Source: Candidatus Helarchaeota archaeon (GTDB lineage Archaea > Asgardarchaeota > Lokiarchaeia > Helarchaeales > HEL-GB-A). From it: a DNA stretch of 64,000 bases. The stretch's first letter is position 1; every line of letters begins with the position of its first letter. Shown piece after piece: positions 55,993-64,000 of the stretch. A program made the translations under genes and the position numbers. The notes beneath the pieces are model-generated. The model was given only the letters and a program-made list of their open reading frames with translations, was not told where the DNA came from and ran no database searches. Location: the NCBI GenBank assembly GCA_016840125.1, contig JAEOSY010000174.1:1-64000 (forward strand), written 5' to 3'.

Positions 55993-56706
55993 TTAAGAAC
56001 CACCTTTTGTCCAATTATTAAGTATGAATTCTCCAAATCCAAATTGACTGAATAATGCTTTATTTGATTTAATCTTTCGTAAAATTCCCCCCTTTGCAAT
56101 TTGAGGGAGATTCGTTTTTGGTTTTATCCGAAAGAATTGCCCTGGTGCAATAGTCTCAATTTGATTTTTTCGACCATGATTCCAAATGTTAAATTGTTCA
56201 CGCCGACAGTCGAATTTGTCAACGTAAGGAGGGAGATAGACCACAGGTGAGATTAATGTCAGGTGGGAAGCATTGGAAGGCATTAATATTTTATCTACAT
56301 CAATACAGAGCGAATCATGAAGTGTCGCCGCCCCATAGCCACTATGCCTTTGACCGCCAAATTGAAGGGGTTCTAGACTATCAATAATCTCCAATAAGTC
56401 AGGAGGAGGTTCTAAGATATCGAAAGTCACGTGTTGGGGCGTGAAAAAGTAGCGGTAGCTACCAGACCTATTGTTCCAATCAAAATATCCTTCAAAATGA
56501 GGGAAAGGGAAGCATTTTTTTGTTCTAATTATAAAGAATTCGTTGTATGTCTGAGGGGGATTTAGACGATCAATATCTGTAAAAATTCCAATAGATGTGT
56601 TTACTTGCTGTGAAAGGGCATGGCGGAAGGCATTTCCCGAGATAAACCGTGGATCGCCCGAATATTCTGAATGAAACTTAAAGAGCAATCGTAAAAGTTT
56701 TGTCAT
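55993..56706 (-). CDS. Cas5-like RAMP protein
   Basis: This 237-residue protein has a ferredoxin-like RAMP signature, with early FISGNAFRHALSQ and glycine-rich LQFGGQRHSGYGAATL (about 114-129). It resembles Csc1/Csf3-type Cas5 proteins. It is directly downstream of the Cas7-like gene with no gap. The exact CRISPR subtype is not established. Confidence 0.65.
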   Translation of the reverse strand: MTKLLRLLFKFHSEYSGDPRFISGNAFRHALSQQVNTSIGIFTDIDRLNPPQTYNEFFIIRTKKCFPFPHFEGYFDWNNRSGSYRYFFTPQHVTFDILEPPPDLLEIIDSLEPLQFGGQRHSGYGAATLHDSLCIDVDKILMPSNASHLTLISPVVYLPPYVDKFDCRREQFNIWNHGRKNQIETIAPGQFFRIKPKTNLPQIAKGGILRKIKSNKALFSQFGFGEFILNNWTKGGS

Positions 56707-57690
56707 CTATGCGGAAGCCTCTTCAATTTCAATCTTGTCATGGGTCTTCGAATCTTTTGAGAATTTTGTTTTTTCTTTCGTAATGACAGTCTGAAATTCT
56801 GCTTCCAATTTTTCGCTTTGAGGTTTCGTCAGTTTAAATTGTATTTTATATCCGGATACTTCTCCAGGCGTATCAAGGTTCTCACTCGAGGTAAGAGATT
56901 TTTGCGTAGCCATCTTTTTTTTAGTCTTTTTCTCCATGGGCAGTATTGCAGCGCGTCCGTAGCCCTGTCCCCGCATTCCTCCGAGGAGATAATCATACTG
57001 ATATTCTTGATTCATTATTTTAAGAAATTCCAAGGTTTTTAAAAGCACAATTTCATGCGCTCGATTGTTCTGAATTAAAAGCAGATTGACAGGAGCTTTA
57101 ATCATTACACCCACGATTGTTTCCATTGACATATAGGTTTGATGAGACTTTGCTCGTGCTCGAGGACTAGAGTGAGTTAATTCTATTCGTCCTCCGCCCA
57201 CCGAACCGAATAACTTGTTAATTTCTCTGGTTGCGGTCCCGTTCCCTGAGGTTGTAGGATAATAGTATGCGGAGGGTACAATTAGATTACCCGGGGCATT
57301 TAAATCCCCAAAGATTTGATAAAGGAGGCAACCACCTTGATCCGCACACTCGCCCCGTGAATGGTATCCTATGACTAAATCCTCTTTGTAATAGTTCTTG
57401 TTACGATCACTGGTGGCACTAATTTTTGAAATAGGATGACATACACTTACACCATTCGTGAGCAGCAGTTTTTCCATGGCATGCCGAATCCAGCCCCGAA
57501 TTGTTTGCCCCGCGATTCGCCCAACTTTTGCATAAGGAGAAGTTTGCTTCCGATCCCGCTCGCTTTTCGCTTGACCTACCATAACTAATACATTACTCCG
57601 ATTTGTGAAAGATTCACACAGAAGAATGGCAGGAATAATTAGTCTATTATTCTTCATATACACCAACTCTAACTTTTTAATTACTTTCAA
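56707..57690 (-). CDS. Cas7-like RAMP protein (Csc2/Csf2-like)
   Basis: This 327-residue protein has GQTIRGWIRHAMEKLL (61-76), a cysteine-containing GECADQGGCLLYQIFGDLN and a C-terminal LLGGMRGQGYGRAAIL. These fit a Cas7-type RAMP, similar to Csc2 or Csf2. The start may be TTG 57690 or ATG 57657 (GGTG upstream of the latter). The next gene starts immediately after its stop. No cas1, cas2, cas3 or cas10 is nearby. Confidence 0.7.
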   Translation of the reverse strand: MKVIKKLELVYMKNNRLIIPAILLCESFTNRSNVLVMVGQAKSERDRKQTSPYAKVGRIAGQTIRGWIRHAMEKLLLTNGVSVCHPISKISATSDRNKNYYKEDLVIGYHSRGECADQGGCLLYQIFGDLNAPGNLIVPSAYYYPTTSGNGTATREINKLFGSVGGGRIELTHSSPRARAKSHQTYMSMETIVGVMIKAPVNLLLIQNNRAHEIVLLKTLEFLKIMNQEYQYDYLLGGMRGQGYGRAAILPMEKKTKKKMATQKSLTSSENLDTPGEVSGYKIQFKLTKPQSEKLEAEFQTVITKEKTKFSKDSKTHDKIEIEEASA

Positions 57691-58065
57691 AAAACCCTTT
57701 ATAAACTCCTAGTATTTTTATTAACTATCTTTACCTATTATCATTTTAATGACGCCCTTACTTATAAATCTGCTTGATTTCGCCCACATTTGCGCAAAAT
57801 ACTTTCAGATACCTACTTACGGACCGTCAGATTGAACATACAATTCTAAAAATTATAGATCTTATCAGGGCTTTGCGCATTTTGTTGTATGAAACTTTAT
57901 AAATTAATAGCGCCTAAAAGTACTCAATTAGTAGAGGAATAACATGGTACTCGGGAATTTGTAACTCGTTTTCTTCATTTCGAGTGGGATCATGCGGGAA
58001 CTCACGATTAGTCGAATCCAGAATTTCTCTATTGGTTATACAATTAAGTTGGAGAGGTAATTGGT
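57691..58065. other. Intergenic region upstream of RAMP operon and membrane gene
   Basis: About 375 bp lie between divergent genes. The palindrome TTTGCGCAAA occurs within a longer element at 57788-57811, and tttgcgcattttgt lies near 57873. This may be an operator or promoter. No spacer-repeat array is seen. Confidence 0.35.
57788..57811 (+). repeat. 24-nt direct repeat, copy 1
   Basis: The sequence beginning atttgcgcaaaat and ending tttcagata matches 58820-58843 with two substitutions. The copies flank the seven-TM gene at 58066. A shared regulatory or recombination site is possible. Confidence 0.4.
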
Positions 58066-58806
58066 TTGCAGCTTGATGCTTTCGGAATTGTGAGTCTAAT
58101 TCTAATAAGCGTTATTTTTAGTATTTTCATCTTGTTTTACATCCTCGTCTGGAAAACAGAAGAGGTCCCCCTCACCCACAAAATATTTTATGGCGGATTA
58201 TTTGTGCCCATAACGTTCTACCTTTTTTTCGGTATTCTCTTTCAATTCATTGAAGAATATACCTTGTCATTCCTCATCTATCTTCTTATAGCCGGGCAAA
58301 TTTTACTAATCATGATTTCGGACAATTCGGGTGATGACACGGTGCGAAAACTGCGGTTCGGGCGACTTATTCTGTATTCAATTGGGTATGCCATAGGGCT
58401 TCTTGGATTTTTTGTTCTCTATTTCCTTGTATTCATGTTTGTGATTCCTCTTGGAATTTCATCTGTTCCAAGTACTTGGTATGTTGATAGGATGGTGTTG
58501 ACTATTATAGTTGGGATTATAATATTTCTCTTATCACTTTGGGGGTTTCAAAAAGAAGAAAAATACGGGACAGAAGGTCAAATGAAGGGGACGGCTTTAT
58601 CTTGGGCCAACTTAGTATTATGGGTTTTTTCATTAGCAACAATTCTTTTTGGAATAATATTAATTGGCGACATGTTGGTTTGGCATAGCCACCCAGAGAT
58701 GAATTATTTAACTGGGTTTCTTTATCTTCCTATTGGAATTGCTCTATTTATTTTGAGTTTGAGGAAGTTGATCAGGGATTATCGATATCGGAAGCAATTT
58801 TATTAA
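58066..58806 (+). CDS. Multi-TM hypothetical membrane protein
   Basis: This 246-residue protein starts at TTG 58066, with GGAGAGG upstream. About seven hydrophobic segments are spaced across its length. No conserved motif is visible. It lies between the RAMP operon and the nuclease gene and could belong to the same defence context, but that is inference. Confidence 0.65.
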   Translation: MQLDAFGIVSLILISVIFSIFILFYILVWKTEEVPLTHKIFYGGLFVPITFYLFFGILFQFIEEYTLSFLIYLLIAGQILLIMISDNSGDDTVRKLRFGRLILYSIGYAIGLLGFFVLYFLVFMFVIPLGISSVPSTWYVDRMVLTIIVGIIIFLLSLWGFQKEEKYGTEGQMKGTALSWANLVLWVFSLATILFGIILIGDMLVWHSHPEMNYLTGFLYLPIGIALFILSLRKLIRDYRYRKQFY

Positions 58807-58819
58807 TTTGATCATAATA

Positions 58820-58843
58820 ATTTGCACAAAATACTTTCAAATA
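58820..58843 (+). repeat. 24-nt direct repeat, copy 2
   Basis: This copy lies between the end of the seven-TM gene and the nuclease gene. It reads atttgcacaaaat and ends tttcaaata. Confidence 0.4.
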
Positions 58844-58893
58844 TTAGTGTTCAGGCGTTATACGTTTAATAGTACTATCTATCTGTTTTTAAC

Positions 58894-60171
58894 TCAATCC
58901 TTTTGTGGAATATCAAATACCAAAATTGTTAGGATTAGATCTCTATTAATATCAGTAGGTTGATGAAAAATATAGCTGAAAATGGTTTCATCATGTAATT
59001 TCCCACTCGTTAGGGAGTTTTCTTTTTTATAGTTTGAATGTGATTTGGCAGTAGGGGCGATTTTTTCAAGAACCTTACTGAAATTTTTGTTTTTGTTAAA
59101 AAGGAGTATAGCTGTTTTAGTATCACGCCAACTGATATACTTAAAAAGTTGGTCAATTGATTTGAGTAATCCATCTGGTCCCGTCCAGAATTTACATTCC
59201 GCGATAAAAATATTCCTGTTTTCGTGACGAATTAATATATCAGTCTTACCTTCATAATTGAAAGTTTCGCCCGTAGCCGCTCCTTCGTATAGAGCATTTA
59301 ATTTCATTAAAAAAAGATTTCTAATATCGGGTTCATCCATTTGCGAGAAGGTGCTTGGGTTTCGTTCCATAAGAAGTGACATACTATGGATTGTTTCAAG
59401 GATTGTTTCATAGTTTTCTTTGTGAAGTATAGGTTCAGGTTTGTGGGGAGCAACCGATGGTTTAGGGGGAGCTAAATTTAGCTTTTTTCTTGTTAGAGGT
59501 ATATTATAAGTAGGAGGAATATTAGCCCGCTTTTTAATCGGTATCCCCAAAGATTGAGCCACTACTTTACTTTTAAGAAACAAACTTTTTTGATTCTTAA
59601 AAGTAAATTTAATTAAATTCTCGATTTCAATGTTATATTGAAAAATGTTCTTATTTAAATATTTTAATTCTTCCTTAAAAGCTGATAATTCCCTTTTAAT
59701 ATTAGCCTCATTCTTCTGTGTATCGTGTTCGAAGCTTTTGACTGCTAAGATAATTTCTTGACCTTTAATATATCCTGATGGGGGAGTTGTAAGAAATGGA
59801 TTTGGTGTAAAATCAAAAAATTCACTTTTTCCAGTAAATGGAATAACTATTTCAAATAGTAGACAATTTCGTATTAATGGTCCTCTTTCGTTAAATGGGT
59901 TTAATCCTGAAATTGAACTGACATCTACTTCGATTATTTTGGGATCTAGTTGATAAATTTCTTCCATTTTCAAAACTATTGTATCAAGACTAAATTTTTT
60001 TATTAAAAATTGAGTAAATTTATCCTCATCTACATTTAAGATATAATCTGAATCAAATCCTTTTATTTTTTCAATTATTTTTCTCTTTCCACTATCAAGA
60101 ATACTGCTAAAGGGGATAGAACTAAAAAGTTGGTGAATTGACATATTTAATAGCCTTTCAAAAGAATTCAA
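58894..60171 (-). CDS. PD-(D/E)XK nuclease of a widespread bacterial family
   Basis: This 425-residue protein carries GETFNYEGKTDILI and IFIAECKFWTGPDGLLKS, giving Asp311, Glu325 and Lys327. SWRDTKTAILLFNKNKNF follows. These match a nuclease-like family common in bacteria, I believe. The N-terminal half is a predicted specificity region with coiled-coil. It may be acquired by transfer; its enzyme role is unproven. Confidence 0.75.
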   Translation of the reverse strand: MNSFERLLNMSIHQLFSSIPFSSILDSGKRKIIEKIKGFDSDYILNVDEDKFTQFLIKKFSLDTIVLKMEEIYQLDPKIIEVDVSSISGLNPFNERGPLIRNCLLFEIVIPFTGKSEFFDFTPNPFLTTPPSGYIKGQEIILAVKSFEHDTQKNEANIKRELSAFKEELKYLNKNIFQYNIEIENLIKFTFKNQKSLFLKSKVVAQSLGIPIKKRANIPPTYNIPLTRKKLNLAPPKPSVAPHKPEPILHKENYETILETIHSMSLLMERNPSTFSQMDEPDIRNLFLMKLNALYEGAATGETFNYEGKTDILIRHENRNIFIAECKFWTGPDGLLKSIDQLFKYISWRDTKTAILLFNKNKNFSKVLEKIAPTAKSHSNYKKENSLTSGKLHDETIFSYIFHQPTDINRDLILTILVFDIPQKD

Positions 60172-60370
60172 TAATTTACTGAATTTGAGAAGTAGTTGTT
60201 ATATTTAAAAAGTAAAGAAAATTTTTGATTTCGAATTAAAAAAGCCGTTTGGTTCATTCCTCTTAAAAATTTAAATCAGTTACATTTGTACAATAATAAT
60301 TTAATACAGTCAAATTTTTAATATCGTCAAGAAAGAATAAAATAATTAATCTTAAAAAAATATAGTATCG

Positions 60371-61474
60371 GTGAATTGGGTGCCGAAAGGAATAGTATTA
60401 ATTGGTTGGACGAATAAAGAAGGATTTTTTGTGATATATAAACATCCGACAAATCTACAAATCACAGACGAAGAAGTTATGCGAGTAGGAAGCGCGCATA
60501 GGATGCGAAATTTAAATGCGAATACCATAACCCTTCGGGAAAAGGAATTGAATGTTGTCAGCTTCTTTTCAGGGTTGATAACATCAAAATATCATATAGC
60601 ACCTAATTATGTGATTTCATTATTATTAGAGAAAGGAGAAAATCCAAGAGACTATCTAAAAACCCTCCCAAAGGGTGTGGATATTGTACTTACAGAATTT
60701 CCTGTAAAACGATTTGATGCCAGAACCACCTCATTTAGAGATGTTCTATCCAATATCGGTGAATCCTACCATCATACCCTACCTAAACTCTACAAGGCGC
60801 TAATAAACAATGAAATTGAAATTAAACAAGATATGGATGATTTTTTTGATTCTGTTTCTCGAGATTTGGACGCGCCCTTAATTACAACAGACATTGGTGA
60901 TGAGGCTACTATTGAAGAGCTTAGAAATAAAGTGGCGGAGCAGGATGGGACGATAAGAATGCTCCAAACAATGATGGAGGGAAAAGATCTAACTGGTGGA
61001 GCCGTTGAATATCTAGCAAAAATCGAAACACTTAAAAATAAATTGGCGAATCTGGAACAAAGAAATCGAGAAAAGGAAAAGAGAATCTCACAACTAGAAA
61101 TTCAACTCGCGCGTATCGAACTTTTAGAAACAAGAATTCAATCTTTTCAAACGGGAATAACAGAACGGGATGCTGAGATTGCGGATTTACGTACACGCCT
61201 AACAAATACCGCCGGCATCTCTGCAGGAACAACAATAGGGGGTTCGGGTTCAACGGGTGAGACTCAAGTATGGAAAAATAAAGTAAGAGACCTTCAAACT
61301 GAGTTGCGCGAAAAGATGATTTTAGTAAATAAACTTAAAGCACAGCTTTCAGGATCTTTAGACAGTATAGAGGCCCGTGCGCTTCTGTCTGAAGCTTCCC
61401 AAAAAACGGTTTCCCAATCACCATTTGATGAAGATCTCGAAGATGAAATAAAAAGTAGATATATTACGCTATAA
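60371..61474 (+). CDS. Possible longin/roadblock-like N-terminus fused to a coiled-coil
   Basis: This 367-residue protein starts at GTG 60371. The N-terminal ~115 residues (WVPKGIVLIGWTNKEGFFVIY) have a mixed fold like longin or roadblock domains. A linker and coiled-coil (about 180-350) follow. The next gene begins 15 bp later and is also coiled-coil. Asgard longin proteins may act at membranes; the link is inference. Confidence 0.6.
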   Translation: MNWVPKGIVLIGWTNKEGFFVIYKHPTNLQITDEEVMRVGSAHRMRNLNANTITLREKELNVVSFFSGLITSKYHIAPNYVISLLLEKGENPRDYLKTLPKGVDIVLTEFPVKRFDARTTSFRDVLSNIGESYHHTLPKLYKALINNEIEIKQDMDDFFDSVSRDLDAPLITTDIGDEATIEELRNKVAEQDGTIRMLQTMMEGKDLTGGAVEYLAKIETLKNKLANLEQRNREKEKRISQLEIQLARIELLETRIQSFQTGITERDAEIADLRTRLTNTAGISAGTTIGGSGSTGETQVWKNKVRDLQTELREKMILVNKLKAQLSGSLDSIEARALLSEASQKTVSQSPFDEDLEDEIKSRYITL

Positions 61475-61488
61475 TTACATGCGAATTT

Positions 61489-62727
61489 GTGAGTTATATG
61501 CGAGAAATTCCATTGAGCGACTTAACAGTATGGTTCTCTGAAAAAGTCAGAAAAAAAGTGGAGCAGCCAAGGAGAAAAGGTCAAAAAATTATCGAAAAAA
61601 TCGAACAAGCACTAACAGATATCTCTACATCATGTGATAGTTTATCAGATGTGACAACAGTTTCAGAACGTGATGAAATAACAAACAAATCCATTGAAAA
61701 TTTAGCCCGGAAATATCAAGATCGAATTGGGGAAATTGAATCACCAGATGAACCACTCCTATTTGAGAAGGTTACAAAATTTTCAGTGAGTATTAAAAAT
61801 CTCTTACAGTATTTATGGCAAATTGGGCGTCGTTGGATTCCTAAACTGAGGGGTGCCTCAGGTCAAGCCTATAAGGCAAATATCCGCGAAATAAATTATC
61901 ATACAAAGAGTTTACATGGTGAATGGGCGAATTTAGAGAATTTTATTGAACAAAAATTAAAAAAAGTAAAGGTATATGAAGATATTTTCGATCAAATTGA
62001 AAAAATGCAAGAGTTGCGGGATACTATTAACGATATAAAAGAAGAAATGAAAATTGTGGAGTCAGAACTGTCTGCTTTGAAAGATCAAAAAGCAACGATT
62101 GAAGAAGAGCTCGACTCAATCAATAAAACTCCGTTAATTTCGGAGCGAAATAAATTAGAAACCGATCTATCTCTTATCGTTCAAAATTTGAGAGGAATTT
62201 TAGGATACTTTCGAAAACCTTTTCGAAAATTCGAAAAATTCCTAGGAGAAACTAATTATTTTGTTCGTGCGGGTTGCAGTGAACAACTCATAAAATATAT
62301 CAAAACACCTCTTGAAACCTTTTTTGCTGAAAGTGATGATTATTCCCGTCTAAAAATGGTATTGTTAGAATTAAAAAAGGCAGCTTCGCGCCTAAAATTG
62401 AAGGCGCGTGATGAGAAAAAATTAGTTAAAGAAATAGAAACTATTAGTGGGGGATCGTTGCAGCCTTTACGCCTTGAATATAAAGAAGCATATAAGAGAT
62501 TCCAAGAAATTTCCCATAATTTAAAAGAGGAAGGGCTTCTGGAAAAGTTAGAAGAAAAGGAGAATGAAATAGCGAACATTCAAAAAGAAATTTCAGATAT
62601 TGAACAAAAATATTCTCGCTTAAATGACAGCTATGAAAGAAATTTAATAAAAATGCGTGATCTTCGGAATTACATTGAAAAATCTATTCAATCAACAACA
62701 AAAGAAGAGATCAAGATAAATCTCTAA
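61489..62727 (+). CDS. Long coiled-coil protein, partner of the preceding gene
   Basis: This 412-residue protein is largely helical, with long coiled-coil segments (about 155-220 and 290-405). The N-terminal region contains a Trp and Arg-rich part. It is 15 bp downstream of the coiled-coil/longin-like gene, so the two are likely coexpressed and may form one assembly. The family is not recognised. Confidence 0.7.
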   Translation: MSYMREIPLSDLTVWFSEKVRKKVEQPRRKGQKIIEKIEQALTDISTSCDSLSDVTTVSERDEITNKSIENLARKYQDRIGEIESPDEPLLFEKVTKFSVSIKNLLQYLWQIGRRWIPKLRGASGQAYKANIREINYHTKSLHGEWANLENFIEQKLKKVKVYEDIFDQIEKMQELRDTINDIKEEMKIVESELSALKDQKATIEEELDSINKTPLISERNKLETDLSLIVQNLRGILGYFRKPFRKFEKFLGETNYFVRAGCSEQLIKYIKTPLETFFAESDDYSRLKMVLLELKKAASRLKLKARDEKKLVKEIETISGGSLQPLRLEYKEAYKRFQEISHNLKEEGLLEKLEEKENEIANIQKEISDIEQKYSRLNDSYERNLIKMRDLRNYIEKSIQSTTKEEIKINL

Positions 62728-62803
62728 CAATTTTGAAGGATATAAAAATTAGGTTTTGTTATTTTTCAGCTTAGAGGTTAAAGGGGCATGATACTAGTAA
62801 AAA

Positions 62804-64000
62804 CTAGCTCATTGTGTTTGAGCTCCTTTCACCAGTCGCCATGCCCCCCAACTCTGTGCCGTCCGCCGGGCTGGCTTTCGGCAATGCGTGTAACGGGGAG
62901 ATCAAGTTAGCAAGTTGCTTCAGTCCCGTGAAATCTTGCGTCTTCTTCGAGAACTTCACGGCAATCGGGACTAACTCTAGCCCCTCTATCCCGTCCTTCG
63001 TGAATTTCGGGAAAGCTTTGCGGAGAATGTTATACGCCCCATTCACATCTGAATTTATAATTAGTCCTGAGGCGGTTTTAAATAGCCCATGGGCGATTTT
63101 CCCTTGGCCGCCCTCTTTCTTGGATCGGTAGACTCCGCGTTGTCCGAGGTATGTCTCATGATGGACAATGGCTTCATCATCCAAGAACGAGCATTTGGAA
63201 GTGTGATTTTCCTTGATTTGTTCGACGCGTATTCCAGCGAGTTCCGCCTTATAGGTGAGTTTTTGAATGAGGCTGTAGAATGGAATGGTGACAAAATTTT
63301 GGTTGTTCCGTTTTCCCATACTACATTTCTGCTTCCAGCGGGGATTATACCCAATGACGATCGTCTCAATCCGGAGCGCTTGACAGTGCTCAATGATACC
63401 CTGGGACAGTTTGTGGAAAATATCTTCGATCTTGTTATTCCTCTTGCGAGTCAGGCGCGCTAATCTTTTGGGGGTACCCCGAATTCCTAGCCGTTCATAT
63501 TCTTGGCGATAATGAGCCCGTTGTTTATTATAATATTGATTGATCGATTTGACGACGCCCCCTTTTACCACCACAGGGCGAACTCCCGGGATGTTCGTAA
63601 CGAGACATATTAGATTTCGTACACCAAGATCAATAGCCGCAGTTTTCTGAGGCCGGTTGGTCTTGGTCTGCTCACCATTTTCCAATTCTTGATGGTTTTT
63701 CTTATAGACTATTTCGACGATAGAATAATATCCCCGAGGTAGTATTCTGACTTGATACAATGGTCCGATTCGGGCTGGATTAACCTTCACCGGCGGAATG
63801 GCAACGGCTCTCGGAAAATGGAGATAGCTTCCTTTTATCTTACATTGTTGATTCGTAAAATATAGGAGATTTTCACAGTCATCGCCTTTCCACCCAGGCT
63901 TATGAGGTTTGCTCCTAAATTTACGTTGCTCCTTTGGTAGAGTGTAGTCTTTCTTCCATGCCTTGATCGCTTCAAAGAAGGAGGTCCATGCCTTATCCAC
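62804..64000 (-). mobile_element. tnpB: TnpB-type RNA-guided nuclease, N-terminus beyond window
   Basis: At least 398 residues are visible; the frame runs off the window edge, so the true N-terminus is unseen. RuvC-I is AAIDLGVRNL, with Asp124 counted from the edge. RuvC-III is INSDVNGAYNIL (Asp318). The RuvC-II region reads TIVIGYN, lacking the usual Glu. ENHTSKCSF supplies an alternative Glu264. The CxxC zinc finger is absent. GC content is higher than in the neighbouring genes, suggesting an IS200/IS605-type insertion. No TnpA is visible. Confidence 0.8.
62806..62824. other. Hairpin at the TnpB 3-prime end
   Basis: AGCTCA-ttgtgtt-TGAGCT is a perfect 6-bp stem overlapping the last codons of the TnpB gene. 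Such a hairpin may belong to the right-end/omega-RNA region of IS200/IS605-type elements. The exact element border is not defined. Confidence 0.45.

Noticed and set aside
55992..56099. Longer N-terminus of the third RAMP gene
   Set aside because: It would overlap the Cas5-like gene by 107 bp; ATG 55991 with GGTGG upstream fits better.
57691..58065. Possible CRISPR array next to the RAMP operon
   Set aside because: Only one clear 24-nt repeat copy lies here and another 1 kb away; no regular repeat-spacer pattern exists.

Overview
The window is AT-rich archaeal chromosome and most likely comes from an Asgard archaeon. The evidence is a transcription factor E, a KEOPS Cgi121 subunit, a Sua5-type t6A enzyme and a Tan1-like THUMP protein, found together with eukaryote-signature genes. 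These are two tandem Rag/Gtr-like GTPases with C-terminal roadblock-like domains, a Rab-like GTPase, a gelsolin-domain protein and a SIRT6/7-like sirtuin. I cannot place the lineage more precisely. No rRNA or tRNA gene and no CRISPR array was recognised.

Layout. 0-5 kb: small orphan genes, gene debris, one secreted beta-propeller protein and the sirtuin. 5-15 kb: repeat and membrane proteins, two amidohydrolases, two GNAT acetyltransferases, an iron-sulfur flavoprotein, an F420/FMN-type oxidase and an alpha/beta hydrolase. 15-20 kb: a winged-helix protein and a 1440-residue surface protein carrying an inactivated Amidase_3 domain and an apparently intact Cys/His amidase domain. 20-23 kb: a tungsten aldehyde oxidoreductase operon (DUF364, ferredoxin, AOR). 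23-28.4 kb: an accessory island with a DNA methyltransferase, a GH63-like hydrolase, two paralogous proteins with a PD-(D/E)XK-like signature, a HEPN fragment and a broken GH63 copy. 28.5-31 kb: the Rag-like GTPase pair with a winged-helix gene. 32-44 kb: core functions (TFE, Rab-like GTPase, CDP-alcohol phosphatidyltransferase, HD protein, Cgi121, THUMP, gelsolin, GcvH, HdrD-like, YjbQ, nucleotidyltransferase, Sua5, Nnr). 44.5-55 kb: a 2444-residue surface protein with two small membrane proteins, and a second secreted beta-propeller protein. 55-60 kb: a three-gene RAMP (Cas7-like, Cas5-like, unknown) cassette without cas1, cas2, cas3, cas10 or an array, then a membrane protein and a PD-(D/E)XK nuclease. 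60-64 kb: a possible longin-like/coiled-coil pair and a TnpB with an unusual catalytic arrangement that runs off the window.

Three genes appear to start at ATT or ATA after good Shine-Dalgarno sequences: the second Rag-like GTPase, Cgi121 and a coiled-coil protein. Ordinary start rules would truncate them. The best candidates for undescribed biology are the RAMP cassette at 55-57.7 kb and the two-gene nuclease-like family at 25.7-27.7 kb.
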